This document shows, piece by piece, positions 10,156 to 19,178 of a stretch of DNA of 64,000 nt. Made by a program: the position numbers and the translations under genes. Under the pieces are notes generated by a model. It saw only the letters and a list, made by a program, of their open reading frames with translations, did no database searches and was not told where the DNA came from. The stretch is from the NCBI RefSeq assembly GCF_032818155.1, contig NZ_CP102589.1, forward strand, positions 2,776,001-2,840,000, read 5' to 3'. This stretch comes from Niallia taxi (lineage in GTDB: Bacteria > Bacillota > Bacilli > Bacillales > Cytobacillaceae). Each line of letters opens with the position of its first letter. Position 1 is the first letter of the stretch.

Positions 10156-10725
10156 TTACATTAAATGTTCCGTACAATTATAAAGATGGCACTCCCATAT
10201 GCTGTTAACTAACGTCAATGAAGTTAATGATGAATTTTTAAGGGATTGTTCGTACACAGCTTTTGGTGTCAACTCAAGAATGATGGCCTTCAACAAGGCT
10301 CCATGGCTGACTATCAAGGTGTTTTGTTGAACTGCTGTCGCTGCCAGCTCCTTTACAAAGGATTGCGTGCGTGCTTTTACGCTTGCGCTGCTTTCAATAC
10401 CTAAATCCTGCTCACGCCAGTTCATTCCCCATCTTTCTATTCTTTCTGCTTCTGTCGTTCCTTCTATCAAGCCGCCTTTTGTTTCGCGTAATCTTTCATC
10501 TAACACTAATTTAATTTGTAGCTTATTTGCGATTATTTCTGCTGTTTGCCTTGCTCGTGTTAAATCACTTGAATAAATAATTTTCCAATCGCCCTCTTGA
10601 AGACGTTCTGCAAGCAGCTTAGCACCTTTAAGCCCTTCTTCGTCTAAAGGAATGTCTGAGCTTCCCTGTGCTCTTCCCTCTTTATTCCAAGCCGTGCTGC
10701 CATGCCTAATTAAGCCTAAGTCCAT
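10156..10725 (-). CDS. Histidine phosphatase family protein
   Basis: Product of 189 residues of the phosphoglycerate mutase-like superfamily. The catalytic RHG is at residues 7-9 (LIRHGSTAWN), and the second catalytic histidine is in VSHGALLKAII. Ser/Thr-rich contacts follow RHG as in PhoE-type broad-specificity phosphatases. The start at 10725 is chosen because GGGGGAAAAG precedes the ATG; a longer in-frame extension would put hydrophobic residues before the core strand. The in vivo substrate is unknown. It is convergent with nothing and upstream of the GNAT gene. Confidence 0.85.
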   Translation of the reverse strand: MDLGLIRHGSTAWNKEGRAQGSSDIPLDEEGLKGAKLLAERLQEGDWKIIYSSDLTRARQTAEIIANKLQIKLVLDERLRETKGGLIEGTTEAERIERWGMNWREQDLGIESSASVKARTQSFVKELAATAVQQNTLIVSHGALLKAIILELTPKAVYEQSLKNSSLTSLTLVNSIWECHLYNCTEHLM

Positions 10726-10829
10726 CTGCTTTTCCCCCGTTTCTTTTAAAATTTCAGCAAAGATAATTGCAGTTACGCTTAAAATTTTTAAAAGCCCATA
10801 TATCATTACTCAGCTTTACAAAGCAGATA

Positions 10830-11124
10830 TTAACAGTCCGCTCTTAGGAACGAGTGCGATGCATCGTTTTGTGGAATTGTAAACATATCCCCAAGGACTC
10901 AGGGTAACAGTCCTGTTGTTTTCTAGATCAATAAACAGCTCGCCCTCTAGTTCATAAACAATTCATCAAAATCGTCATGCTGATGCAAATGAAATTCTCA
11001 AATCAATTACAGCAATACGAAGTGCATGATTATTAACCTCAATGACAATAAAATTACTTTATTCTGGCTTGTTTTTCACTATATCCAGTAAATTAATTAA
11101 TTCCAATTGACCGTTCTTATTCAT
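10830..11124 (-). pseudogene. Decayed cupin-domain protein gene
   Basis: Reading the minus strand gives fragments of one small cupin in different frames. They are a start MNKNGQLELINLLDIVKNKPE followed by a stop, VIEVNNHALRIAVIDL, LHQHDDFDELF (the cupin metal-binding HxH and E), a shifted YELEGELFIDLENNRTVTL, and a further shift to GDMFTIPQ. At least two frameshifts and one in-frame stop separate parts that together make a single beta-barrel. A ribosome binding site GGAGGGAAGG remains ahead of the ATG. This accounts for most of the 10726-11274 interval, which holds no intact gene. Confidence 0.75.
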
Positions 11125-11274
11125 CGCACTTTCCTTCCCTCCAAAAGATTGTCTTCTTTAATTCGTCACAACGATACTTAACTCCTGTTAATACAGCCTA
11201 TAAAATGTCAGATAAAAGGATAAAAATAGAAAAAATTGTTCATTCTATACTTAGTAGAAAAAGGAGGAATATTT

Positions 11275-11637
11275 ATGGAACAAACACTTTATGACAAAGT
11301 AGGCGGAGAGGCTGCCATTTCAAAGGTAGTTGATTATTTTTACAATGAGTTAGTATTAAAGGATGAATCAGTTAAGCATTTTTTTGAACACACAAATATG
11401 GAAAAACAGCGCAGCCATCAAACAAAATTTATCAGCTTTGCATTAGGTGGTCCAAAGCAATATGGAGGCAAAGCAATGGCAAAAGCCCACGAGGGAATGA
11501 ATATTCAGCCAGAACATTTCCAGGCGATCGTCAAGCACCTGCATGCAGCACTTGCACATTACGGAGTTGGGGAAGAAGATATCCAAACAGCCTTAGAGAA
11601 GGTTGGCACATTAAAGGATGATATTCTATACAAATAA
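11275..11637 (+). CDS. Group 1 truncated haemoglobin
   Basis: Product of 120 residues with the truncated globin 2-over-2 pattern: LYDKVGGEAAISKVVDYFY (helices A and B, with the B10 tyrosine), FFEHTNMEKQRSHQTKFISFALGGP (helix E with distal-side residues and the GG turn) and MAKAHEGMNIQPEHF, whose histidine is the proximal heme ligand. Length and motifs fit group 1 rather than the longer YjbI-type group 2. Roles in the family include NO or O2 binding. The start at 11275 has AAAAAGGAGG 8 nt upstream. It stands alone and ends in a bidirectional terminator shared with the convergent DUF3231 gene. Confidence 0.9.
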   Translation: MEQTLYDKVGGEAAISKVVDYFYNELVLKDESVKHFFEHTNMEKQRSHQTKFISFALGGPKQYGGKAMAKAHEGMNIQPEHFQAIVKHLHAALAHYGVGEEDIQTALEKVGTLKDDILYK

Positions 11638-11673
11638 AAAAGCGAAAGAAGGAGCACTCCTTCTTTCGCTTTT
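11638..11673. terminator. Bidirectional terminator
   Basis: 17-bp perfect stem (11638-11654 / 11657-11673) with a 2-nt loop and A and T runs on the two sides. It serves the haemoglobin gene and the converging DUF3231 gene. Confidence 0.8.
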
Positions 11674-11680
11674 CATGATC

Positions 11681-12718
11681 TTATTTAGGCTTAGACAAAT
11701 CATCACGACTTACCGCATGTGGCGGTTCTTCCATCCAGCCATTTTCCATCATAATTTTAGCACCGTTCGAAACGAACAGCATGATGTTCATAAGCGACTT
11801 TGAGTACATCAGACCGATATCATGTCGGCCATTAACAGCAAGTGAATTTCCAAATGCTCTTATTTTCATGGAAAACATGTCCACTTTATGAAAAGTCATT
11901 AATTTATCTGAAAAAGGTGCAAATGTTGATGTTGTCACGAGATGATCTAAAAATGCTGGTGATGGCAGATTTTCGTTGTGAAGATGGTCCATATAACGTT
12001 CCAGATTTTTATGTGTCATCTCTTTCCCTCTTACAAAGAGGCTTTTTACCTTTTCGTGCCTTGCTACTTGGCTAAAGCCTAAAATAAGCGCCTTACTCGT
12101 GACATTGTTTTCGATATTGTCGTAAAGATGGGCAATTTCCATTGCGTGCAATGGTCTGACCTTCCCTAAATAGCCGTTAAGAAAATCCTCATTTGCAAAT
12201 TCCGGTCTTTCTGGGACAGGTATATACGGCGGCTTCATAATAAGCCCCTTTTTCATTTGGATTGATTTGATTTGTTCAATAAGAGCAATCGTAGCATCCA
12301 TACAATAAATGAAAAATTCCCTAACATCCTTCCGGTAGACAATTGGTATCGCAATTTGGTAAATGCTCAAGCCAGCCTTTGCTGCATACTTTAAGTAATG
12401 AACGTAAAATTCATCCTCGTATAATCTTGGTGCATTTATATTGACATCCTTTTCTGTAAAACCAATTGGATAAGGAATATTCTCTTTGTCGAAAATTCCT
12501 TTTGTCGTGTCCAAAAATACCGTCGACAATTTTATAGCCTCTTGCAAGAGTGCTTTAATTTCTTGATCTTCACAATGCTGCAAATAATACCTTAAAATAC
12601 ACAAGGACATGCTGTTACCCATATAAGTTGCCCACAGCTTTGCCATTTCGGTTGATGTTAGCCTTTCGCCAGAACTGGATTTATGTGCGCCTATTTTAAT
12701 CGGTTTGATTGTATTCAA
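11681..12718 (-). CDS. DUF3231 family protein, two-domain form
   Basis: Product of about 345 residues with two tandem DUF3231 domains. Each is an all-helical unit of about 165 residues and shows the repeated pattern 'M/LWxxYMxNSM' or 'IAHLYDNIENNVTSKAL' at its start and 'DVNINAPRLYED' or 'FSDKLMTFHKVDM' in the middle. The family is found mostly in spore-forming Bacillales and looks related to ferritin-like/CotF coat proteins; its function is not established. A TTG start at 12718 is preferred because GGAGG lies 8 nt upstream, while the GTG five codons earlier overlaps that site. Two more DUF3231 loci lie at 26985-27951 and 59700-60227. Confidence 0.85.
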   Translation of the reverse strand: MNTIKPIKIGAHKSSSGERLTSTEMAKLWATYMGNSMSLCILRYYLQHCEDQEIKALLQEAIKLSTVFLDTTKGIFDKENIPYPIGFTEKDVNINAPRLYEDEFYVHYLKYAAKAGLSIYQIAIPIVYRKDVREFFIYCMDATIALIEQIKSIQMKKGLIMKPPYIPVPERPEFANEDFLNGYLGKVRPLHAMEIAHLYDNIENNVTSKALILGFSQVARHEKVKSLFVRGKEMTHKNLERYMDHLHNENLPSPAFLDHLVTTSTFAPFSDKLMTFHKVDMFSMKIRAFGNSLAVNGRHDIGLMYSKSLMNIMLFVSNGAKIMMENGWMEEPPHAVSRDDLSKPK

Positions 12719-12802
12719 GGCATTTTCCTCCACGAATCATTTTGCTTATTTTTAACGTGAAGGTTTTACTTTATGCAATGGAATAATCTAGCATAACCAA
12801 CC

Positions 12803-13582
12803 TTATAGCAAACCTACCATTTGCAAACCGTGAACAATACCGTCCTCATCAACTGACTTTGTCACATATTTAGCAGCAGCCTTAATATGGTCCTCTGCAT
12901 TGCCCATTGCCACACTATTATAAATTGCTGTCAGCATTTCCATATCATTTTCTCCATCACCAAAGGCATATTGGTTGCTTTTTGCAATGCCGAGCTTTTC
13001 TGTCATTTTTGCTATGCCTCTTGCCTTTGATCCTCCTTTTGGAAGGACATCGACAGACAACGGATGCCATCTGACAAAATCAAAATCCTCAAAAATTTGC
13101 TCGTATTGCTTCTCTTCACCCTCTTGACAAAACAGAAGGGACTGGAACAGATCTCTGCCTTTATAGTAAAGAGGATCGTGTGTCGGGAAGCGGCCGATTT
13201 TAAGTGTTTGGATGCTTTCTTGGATAAAAGCATGCTCTACAACATTTGCTTTCATATCCTCGTGATCCATATATACAATAGGATGGTCATTAAGAAGAGC
13301 CGTTTCTGCTAGTCTCTCTAACGCAATAATATTTAATGGATTCTTATAAATGACTTCTCCTTTTAAAACAACATATTGGCCGTTGTAGCTAACATAAGAA
13401 TCAATCTCTAATTCCTTGCGCAAATCCTCATACATAAATGGCGCTCTGCCTGTTGCTATCGCTACTTCATGGCCGTTTTTCTTTAATTGAAAGACAGCTT
13501 CCTTTGCAGACTGTGGAAGTTGCTTTTCGTGTGTTAGTAAAGTCCCATCTATATCAAAAAAAACAATACTTTTCTCGTTCAT
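12803..13582 (-). CDS. Cof-type HAD phosphatase
   Basis: Product of 259 residues, HAD superfamily subfamily IIB. Motif I is FFDIDGTLL (nucleophile Asp10), motif II is AIATGR, and motif IV is AFGDGENDMEML, with the C2-type cap between motifs II and III. It resembles the Bacillus YkrA/YwpJ group, which hydrolyse sugar phosphates or flavin and pyridoxal phosphates; the substrate cannot be chosen from sequence. AGGGAATGAA precedes the ATG. It lies head-to-tail between the MFS gene and DUF3231 but with gaps too wide to assert an operon. Confidence 0.9.
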   Translation of the reverse strand: MNEKSIVFFDIDGTLLTHEKQLPQSAKEAVFQLKKNGHEVAIATGRAPFMYEDLRKELEIDSYVSYNGQYVVLKGEVIYKNPLNIIALERLAETALLNDHPIVYMDHEDMKANVVEHAFIQESIQTLKIGRFPTHDPLYYKGRDLFQSLLFCQEGEEKQYEQIFEDFDFVRWHPLSVDVLPKGGSKARGIAKMTEKLGIAKSNQYAFGDGENDMEMLTAIYNSVAMGNAEDHIKAAAKYVTKSVDEDGIVHGLQMVGLL

Positions 13583-13745
13583 TTCATTCCCTGCTTTCCA
13601 TAAGTTGATTTTCCTGCTGCCAAATTAAATTGTTATTTCTTTATTAAAATAAGCCCTTCATTTTAACAGCTCTCATTTGCACTAAGTTTATGTTATGAAA
13701 CGCATTTCAGGTCAATAACGAAATACTTAATCATATGTAAACGAA

Positions 13746-15032
13746 TTACTCACCAATTATTTTTTTATTTTTTTCTAATGTTTTATACAAGAAATAGCAG
13801 CTTACTGAACATAATAGTGCAAGCAGCCCGATGAACCCATAACCAAACTTCAAGCCAATCACAGCACTGTTTGCAGCACCAAAATTACCTGCAATAATTC
13901 TTGCTGCATCAATTATCAGTCCTATCAAAAAGTTGCCGATAACGCTCGCAATTCCCATTAATGTAACAGTGAAGGTTATTGCTGTACCCGTCTTTTTCGG
14001 ATAACGTTTTGCAAGAAGTGCCATTATTGTTGGATAAACAATAGCAATGCCTATGCCTGATATAGCATATAAAATCGCACCCTTTTCACCAATTAAAATG
14101 GCTGCTAGCGTACAAATGCCAGAGAAGCCTGAAAATATCATGATCGATAACGCAAAGCCTATTTTATCTGTTATCGGTCCAAGAAAAAGCCTCGCAAGCA
14201 TAAAGAATAGAAAAAACAATGACAGCATATTGGACGCCTGCTTCAAATCCCAATTATATGCCTGCACTAAAAAGTTTATGAGCCAGCCACCGATCGCCAT
14301 TTCTGATACAACTCCTAAAGAAAGGACGGCGACAATTAGCCAAGCAACCCGATCCTTCATCAGTGATTTAAAGGAAGCGGTTTCTCCTTCTTCATGCTCT
14401 TCTGCCGGAAATTTACCAAAAAGCGACGGAATAATTGGCAGTAAGGACAATGCTAGGAAAAGAACGTACATACCACGCCAGCCAAGCGCCCCTGCTCCCA
14501 CCTGCCAATCCATTACAGATGCAGCAAACATTGGAGCAACAGTGGAGCTTAATCCATAAAAGAAATGGGAGATATTGAGCATTGTGCCTGTGTTTCTTGT
14601 GAAAATACGGGCTGCCATAATGCCCAGAGCGATTTCAAGCATGCCATTGCCTAAATACAAAATAAAAAAGGAAACAGATACTGTCTTAAATCCTGCAGAT
14701 AAGTAAATGAATACACCTGACAATGCCATAATGAGAAAAGCGGATGTCCCTGTCCATTTAACACCTATTTTATCAGACATCCAAGAGGTGTAGGCGCATG
14801 CAAGGAGATAACCAAATGAGTTTAATGCCAAAAGCAAACCAATCTGTGTCTGGCTCGCATTGAAATCTGACTGGATAAGCGGGATAGCAGGTCCTTTAAT
14901 ATTTTCCGAAAATCCAAATATTAAAAAGCCTCCAAATACAATGCTTATAAGCAAATATTGATTCCATTTCGTGTTACTCTTGGTGCTTTGCATGATTGCA
15001 CCTGCAGCACTTTGTTTGTTTAAGTTCCCCAT
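13746..15032 (-). CDS. MFS transporter (FucP/FHS-like)
   Basis: Product of 428 residues with 12 predicted membrane helices of the major facilitator superfamily. The loop after TM2 (SWMSDKIGVKWTG) matches the MFS DRxGRR-type signature, and the second half repeats it as GPITDKIGFALS. The large FAASVMDWQVG and YPTIMALLAKRYP segments recall the fucose:H+ symporter (FHS) family of sugar transporters. No sugar-catabolic neighbour is present to suggest a substrate. AAGGGAATAATT precedes the ATG. Confidence 0.85.
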   Translation of the reverse strand: MGNLNKQSAAGAIMQSTKSNTKWNQYLLISIVFGGFLIFGFSENIKGPAIPLIQSDFNASQTQIGLLLALNSFGYLLACAYTSWMSDKIGVKWTGTSAFLIMALSGVFIYLSAGFKTVSVSFFILYLGNGMLEIALGIMAARIFTRNTGTMLNISHFFYGLSSTVAPMFAASVMDWQVGAGALGWRGMYVLFLALSLLPIIPSLFGKFPAEEHEEGETASFKSLMKDRVAWLIVAVLSLGVVSEMAIGGWLINFLVQAYNWDLKQASNMLSLFFLFFMLARLFLGPITDKIGFALSIMIFSGFSGICTLAAILIGEKGAILYAISGIGIAIVYPTIMALLAKRYPKKTGTAITFTVTLMGIASVIGNFLIGLIIDAARIIAGNFGAANSAVIGLKFGYGFIGLLALLCSVSCYFLYKTLEKNKKIIGE

Positions 15033-15072
15033 AATTATTCCCTTTCTATATTTATTAAGGAGTTGGTGTTAG

Positions 15073-15345
15073 TCAGAGATTTTTCAAAGCAAACGCTTCA
15101 CTATTGGATTGATAGTATCCGCAGCTTACGATACGCTGATAGCCATGTTTTTCATAAAAAGTGACCGCTGCCTTATTAATCCTTCGTTTTTACAAGAATG
15201 GAGGTAATGCCTAAGGCTGTGGCTTCCAGCTCTAAAAAAGCAAGGATGTGATCCAATGCCTGCGTGACTATACTTCGCATACATTAGCTTCCGTTCTGCA
15301 TTGCTTCTACCCATTCGGATGTTCTTTGTTAACAGTAAAGTTCAT
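15073..15345 (-). pseudogene. Decayed GNAT acetyltransferase gene
   Basis: A good ribosome binding site (AGGAGGAAAA) and an ATG at 15345 start a reading frame that stops after about 12 codons (MNFTVNKEHPNG). Further on, another frame encodes LEATALGITSILVKT, then a frame change leads to NKAAVTFYEKHGYQRI and a terminal VSCGYYQSNSEAFALKNL with a TGA at 15073. These are the beta4-to-C-terminal parts of a GNAT enzyme. Only about 90 codons remain of an expected 150-170, so an internal deletion has occurred as well as the frameshift. Confidence 0.7.
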
Positions 15346-15649
15346 TTTTCCTCCTAACATTTTTACGATGTATGTTTTTGTTATATTAAGGAAGATTTCA
15401 ATTAATTACTAGCGCGACATATAACGACGAAATTTCCTCCGATTATTTAATTCTTTATAAAGCTTCCATATTCCTGCATTCCTTTTATGCAGGAAAACAA
15501 ACTATTCATCCCTTACGTTTTTTTCTTAAAATACATAAAATTGTTGGATTTTTTCCTGTTAGCTGGCAATCATTATGGTAAACTATATTTTGCAATTCAT
15601 ATTCCTGATAATTGCTGCAAATATTAGAAAAAGGAGAAGGAGAATAGAC
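15346..15649. other. Intergenic stretch without a gene
   Basis: AT-rich sequence. The only structure seen is a 9-bp inverted repeat TTCCTGCAT (15471-15479) / ATGCAGGAA (15487-15495) without a following T run. Confidence 0.5.
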
Positions 15650-16351
15650 ATGCATGAAAAATTAAAAACCATCCCCTCCCTTTCCTCCAATTCGATTTAT
15701 ATGGGATTATTACTAGCTATTGTTGGGGGATTCCTTGATGCTTACACCTTTGTCAGCAGAGACGGTGTGTTTGCAAATGCCCAAACAGGCAATATGGTGC
15801 TGCTCGCTGTTAAAGCCGCAAACGGCGAATGGAAAGGGGCACTTTTGTACATTCCTCCGCTTGTTGCTTTCGTATTAGGGGTGCTTGTTTCTGAAATAGT
15901 GAAAATCCCGCATATACGGCATCTCGTCTACAGCTACCGCCGCTCCATCCTCATTTTAGAGTTTTTTGTACTCTTAGTTATCGGCTTCCTGCCAATGAGC
16001 GTGCCAAATATGATTGTTACTGTCAGCATTGCATTCGTATCTTCGCTGCAAATATCGACATTTAATAAGATTGATAAATGGGCATATAATTCAACCATTG
16101 CAACAGGTAATCTCAGGACTGCCACACAAGCTGCATACGCTGCCTTTGTAAGCCATGATAAAGAGGCGAAACGGCAGTTTATTGATTTCGGGGTAATTAT
16201 TGGCTCCTTTTTATTTGGTGCCTTGCTTGGAACCTTTTCCACAACCTATATTGGAAAAACATCTATTTGGATTGCTGCTGCTTTCCTTATTGTTGCTATT
16301 CTGTTATATCACCGTGATAAAGGCTACTATAGAAAAGCATCCCTTCAATAA
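15650..16351 (+). CDS. DUF1275 (YoaK) family membrane protein
   Basis: Product of 233 residues with six predicted membrane helices. The family signature GGFLDAYTFVSRDGVFANAQTGNMVLL is near the start, and KWAYNSTIATGNLRT in the middle repeats the 'TGN' motif. DUF1275/YoaK proteins are widespread membrane proteins, suggested to be transporters but not assigned. The start at 15650 (MHEKL) has AAGGAGAAGGAG just upstream. It is monocistronic with a strong terminator after it. Confidence 0.85.
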   Translation: MHEKLKTIPSLSSNSIYMGLLLAIVGGFLDAYTFVSRDGVFANAQTGNMVLLAVKAANGEWKGALLYIPPLVAFVLGVLVSEIVKIPHIRHLVYSYRRSILILEFFVLLVIGFLPMSVPNMIVTVSIAFVSSLQISTFNKIDKWAYNSTIATGNLRTATQAAYAAFVSHDKEAKRQFIDFGVIIGSFLFGALLGTFSTTYIGKTSIWIAAAFLIVAILLYHRDKGYYRKASLQ

Positions 16352-16384
16352 AAAACAAGTAATAAAGCATGCTTTGTAAATAGC

Positions 16385-16416
16385 AAAAGCCCGCAGCTTT
16401 TATACTGCGGGCTTTT
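16385..16416. terminator. Bidirectional terminator
   Basis: AAAAGCCCGCAG (16385-16396) / CTGCGGGCTTTT (16405-16416), 12-bp stem and 8-nt loop, T run on both strands. It lies between the converging DUF1275 and yisL genes. Confidence 0.8.
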
Positions 16417-16439
16417 TGCTATTTGTCATGTTCCTGCTC

Positions 16440-16772
16440 TTATAGAGTGAAGCCTAAATATAGTACAATAATAAGCGCGACGACAAACTGAATCCATAAA
16501 ACGATTGTTTTCTTTTCTTTTTTTGTGCGGATGAGAATCATCTCAAGTGACGCAATCACCCATAATCCTACTAATGTTTTCAATGTGTGCATTACATCAA
16601 GCCCTGTGTATGTTAGCATCGTTACACCAGTACCAATAATCGCTAAATACATCAGCCTTAATACCATATGGACAATTTTACTGCCCTTTTCTTTGCCACC
16701 TTTATACAAAAGTAATGAAATGACAAACAGAATAAGAGCCAACGCCCATGCTGTTATATGTATATGTCCCAA
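16440..16772 (-). CDS. yisL: YisL-like membrane protein (UPF0344)
   Basis: Product of 110 residues with four hydrophobic helices. It resembles B. subtilis YisL across its length (MGHIHITAWALALILFVIS, KIVHMVLRLMYL, EMILIRTKKEK). The start is TTG at 16772 with AAAGGAGGGGG upstream. The function of UPF0344 is unknown. It converges on the DUF1275 gene. Confidence 0.85.
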   Translation of the reverse strand: MGHIHITAWALALILFVISLLLYKGGKEKGSKIVHMVLRLMYLAIIGTGVTMLTYTGLDVMHTLKTLVGLWVIASLEMILIRTKKEKKTIVLWIQFVVALIIVLYLGFTL

Positions 16773-17394
16773 ACTTTCCCCCTCCTTTCCCTCTCAAAAT
16801 AGTAACATAGAATAAAAATAAATATCCAATAAAACTATCAATTTCGACAAACCTAAGTTTCAATAAACTGAAAACGCACTCAAACCTACCACCTCCGTAA
16901 ATAAACCGCTTTTAAATTACCGTTTTTCTATCTTCCGAGTAACGAAACATCTCAGAAACTCTTGAAATTTTAATTTTAATCATTTAACATAGTGAACGTT
17001 GTTTATAAAAAAGCAAGAAGTTTATAACTGATACAATTTTTTCAGCCATTGTAAATGCCACCATGATGTTACACTATTTTCTAGTAATTCTAAACTTTTT
17101 AATACTTTTATGATATATTGCCTTGTCATTTTCCAAGTACTACAGGCAGCAATTTTATCGTTTTCGATATTGCAAGGACTAAAAAACCCTAAAGACATTT
17201 CATTTAAAAGTTTAAATATGTGAATGAAAGGCATTCTAAAGACAGACAAACATGTGGTAACATCTGATGAATTTTCATTTGGCTATAATTTTTTGAAAAT
17301 TGCTATTCTATTTACGATTTCGCCAACTAAGATCGTGTAGAGGTATTTTCAAGCAATTAACTTTTATATTGATTTAAGTTTTGGAGGTTTTATT
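16773..17394. other. Long intergenic region upstream of brnQ
   Basis: About 620 bp of low-GC sequence. A 75-codon minus-strand reading frame at 17022-17249 has no convincing ribosome binding site and no recognised homology, so it is not called. The only supported element is a CodY-like box near the brnQ end. Confidence 0.5.
17287..17301 (+). promoter_or_regulatory. CodY-like box upstream of brnQ
   Basis: AATTTTTTGAAAATT matches the CodY consensus AATTTTCWGAAAATT at 14 of 15 positions. It lies about 95 bp before the brnQ start. CodY represses branched-chain amino acid uptake genes in Bacillus when isoleucine and GTP are high, so site and gene fit. Confidence 0.65.
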
Positions 17395-18726
17395 GTGTCA
17401 ACTAAAGTACCATTTTCATTTATCGTTATTATTGGTCTCATGTTGTTTGCATTATTTTTTGGTGCTGGTAATCTTATCTTCCCAGCAATGCTCGGTCAAT
17501 CAGCAGGCAGTGAAATTTGGTCCGCGAATGCAGGCTTCCTTGTAACTGGTGTAGGTTTGCCACTTCTAGGGGTTATGGCTTTTGGATTTTCTGGCAAAGA
17601 GGATCTGCAATCATTGGCTAGCCGTGTGCATCCAATGTTCGGACTTGTTTTTACAACTGTATTATATTTGGCAATTGGTCCATTATTTGCAATTCCGCGT
17701 ACTGGAAATGTTTCCTTTGAAATCGGTGTAAAGCCATTTGTTTCAGAAAGTTTTTCCGGCATTGCACTATTAATTTTTACAGTTATCTTTTTTACTATTA
17801 CTTGCTTCTTGTCACTGAACCCAGCTAAAATCGTCGATATTGTCGGCCGTTTTTTAACACCAATTAAATTGACGTTTATCGGCATCCTAGTTGTTGTTTC
17901 TGTGATTTTCCCAATCGGCAAATTCCAGGCACCTTCTGAAAAGTATATGACTAATTCCTTCTTTAACGGTTTCCAAGAAGGTTACTTAACAATGGATACA
18001 CTGGCGTCCTTCGTATTCGGAATTATCATTATTAACGCAATTCGCGAAAAAGGAGCCAACACAAAAGGACAAATTCTAAAGGTTTGCTTAATGGCAACAT
18101 TAATTGCCGCTGTCATTCTTGCAGCTATTTATTCAGCCCTTTCCTATATGGGTGCATCAAGTGTAGAAAAGCTGGGACATTTGGATAATGGTGGAGAGGT
18201 TTTAGCGCGTGTATCTGAATTTTACTTTGGAACATACGGCGGAGTATTGTTAGGCTTAATGATTACTGTTGCTTGTTTAACAACAAGTGTTGGCTTAATA
18301 ACAGCTTGCTCTACTTATTTCCATAAGCTTTTCCCTGCTATCTCTTATAAAGTAATCGCAATAAGTCTTTCCGTATTCAGTGCTATTATTGCAAACGTTG
18401 GACTTACTGAGTTGATAGCCATTTCTGTACCTGTATTAACTATCATTTATCCTTTGGCAATAGTGCTGATATTCTTAACATTCCTTCACCCCCTATTCAA
18501 GGGTAGATCTGGAGTATATCAAATCAGTCTATTGTTTACCTTTATTATCAGCCTTGTGGACAGCCTCCAGGAAACAGCACTGAAGATTCCTGCACTGGAT
18601 TCCTTCTTCGCAAGCTTCCTTCCAATGTACGGCATTGGCTTAGGATGGATTGTCCCAGCTATTATTGGCGGCTTGATTGGGTATGTATTGAATTTTAAGC
18701 AGGACGATACTTTACTTAATAATTAA
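17395..18726 (+). CDS. brnQ: Branched-chain amino acid carrier BrnQ
   Basis: Product of 443 residues of the LIVCS family, Na+/H+-coupled symporters of leucine, isoleucine and valine. The N-terminal FALFFGAGNLIFPAMLG signature is followed by AIGPLFAIPRTGNVSFEIG and about twelve hydrophobic helices. The start is GTG at 17395 with TTGGAGG upstream. Monocistronic, with a strong terminator immediately downstream and a CodY-like operator upstream, which is the expected nutrient control. Confidence 0.94.
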   Translation: MSTKVPFSFIVIIGLMLFALFFGAGNLIFPAMLGQSAGSEIWSANAGFLVTGVGLPLLGVMAFGFSGKEDLQSLASRVHPMFGLVFTTVLYLAIGPLFAIPRTGNVSFEIGVKPFVSESFSGIALLIFTVIFFTITCFLSLNPAKIVDIVGRFLTPIKLTFIGILVVVSVIFPIGKFQAPSEKYMTNSFFNGFQEGYLTMDTLASFVFGIIIINAIREKGANTKGQILKVCLMATLIAAVILAAIYSALSYMGASSVEKLGHLDNGGEVLARVSEFYFGTYGGVLLGLMITVACLTTSVGLITACSTYFHKLFPAISYKVIAISLSVFSAIIANVGLTELIAISVPVLTIIYPLAIVLIFLTFLHPLFKGRSGVYQISLLFTFIISLVDSLQETALKIPALDSFFASFLPMYGIGLGWIVPAIIGGLIGYVLNFKQDDTLLNN

Positions 18727-18740
18727 TAAATAAACTTTAA

Positions 18741-18772
18741 TGTGGCTGACCTCGTTGTCAGCCACATTTTTT
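18741..18772 (+). terminator. brnQ terminator
   Basis: TGTGGCTGAC (18741-18750) / GTCAGCCACA (18757-18766) with six T residues following. Confidence 0.85.
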
Positions 18773-18848
18773 ATGAAAAAACAAGCCTATAATAAGTTGC
18801 TTATTCGATGTATAGTACAATTAATTAAAAGGAAGGGACTGTTCATCA

Positions 18849-19094
18849 TTGTTTTATAAATTAACAAAAGAACAACAGGAAATGATGATTTCCGATATCC
18901 AAACTTTTTTCTCCCAAGAAAGGGATGAGGAAATATCCGAATTTGCTGCAGAACGAGTGCTTGATTTTTTCAAGGAAACAATCGCGCCTCATTTTTATAA
19001 TTTGGCAATTTCTGATGCGAAAAAGCTAGTAGAAGAGCAATTCATGGCGATTGAGGATGAAATATTGACATTGGAAAAACCAATCAGGAAATAA
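18849..19094 (+). CDS. DUF2164 family protein
   Basis: Product of 81 residues, mostly helical and acidic, matching DUF2164: KLTKEQQEMMISDIQTFFSQERDEEISEFAAERVLDFFKETIAPHFYNLAI(S)DAK, the typical 'Q-x-F-F-x-x-E-x-x-x-E-I-x-x-x-x-A' pattern. Function unknown. The start is TTG at 18849 after AAGGAAGGGACTG. It is followed 84 bp later by a small lipoprotein gene on the same strand. Confidence 0.8.
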   Translation: MFYKLTKEQQEMMISDIQTFFSQERDEEISEFAAERVLDFFKETIAPHFYNLAISDAKKLVEEQFMAIEDEILTLEKPIRK

Positions 19095-19178
19095 TAAACA
19101 AAGCAATGTATGTATAATTACGTGTTTGAAAGCTAACCTTAGCAAAGAAGAAACGTTTTAAAGGGAGGTTCACACGAC

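Noticed and set aside
17022..17249. 75-codon minus-strand reading frame with a hydrophobic C-terminus
   Set aside because: No ribosome binding site of the local type, no recognised family and an AT-rich, probably random composition.
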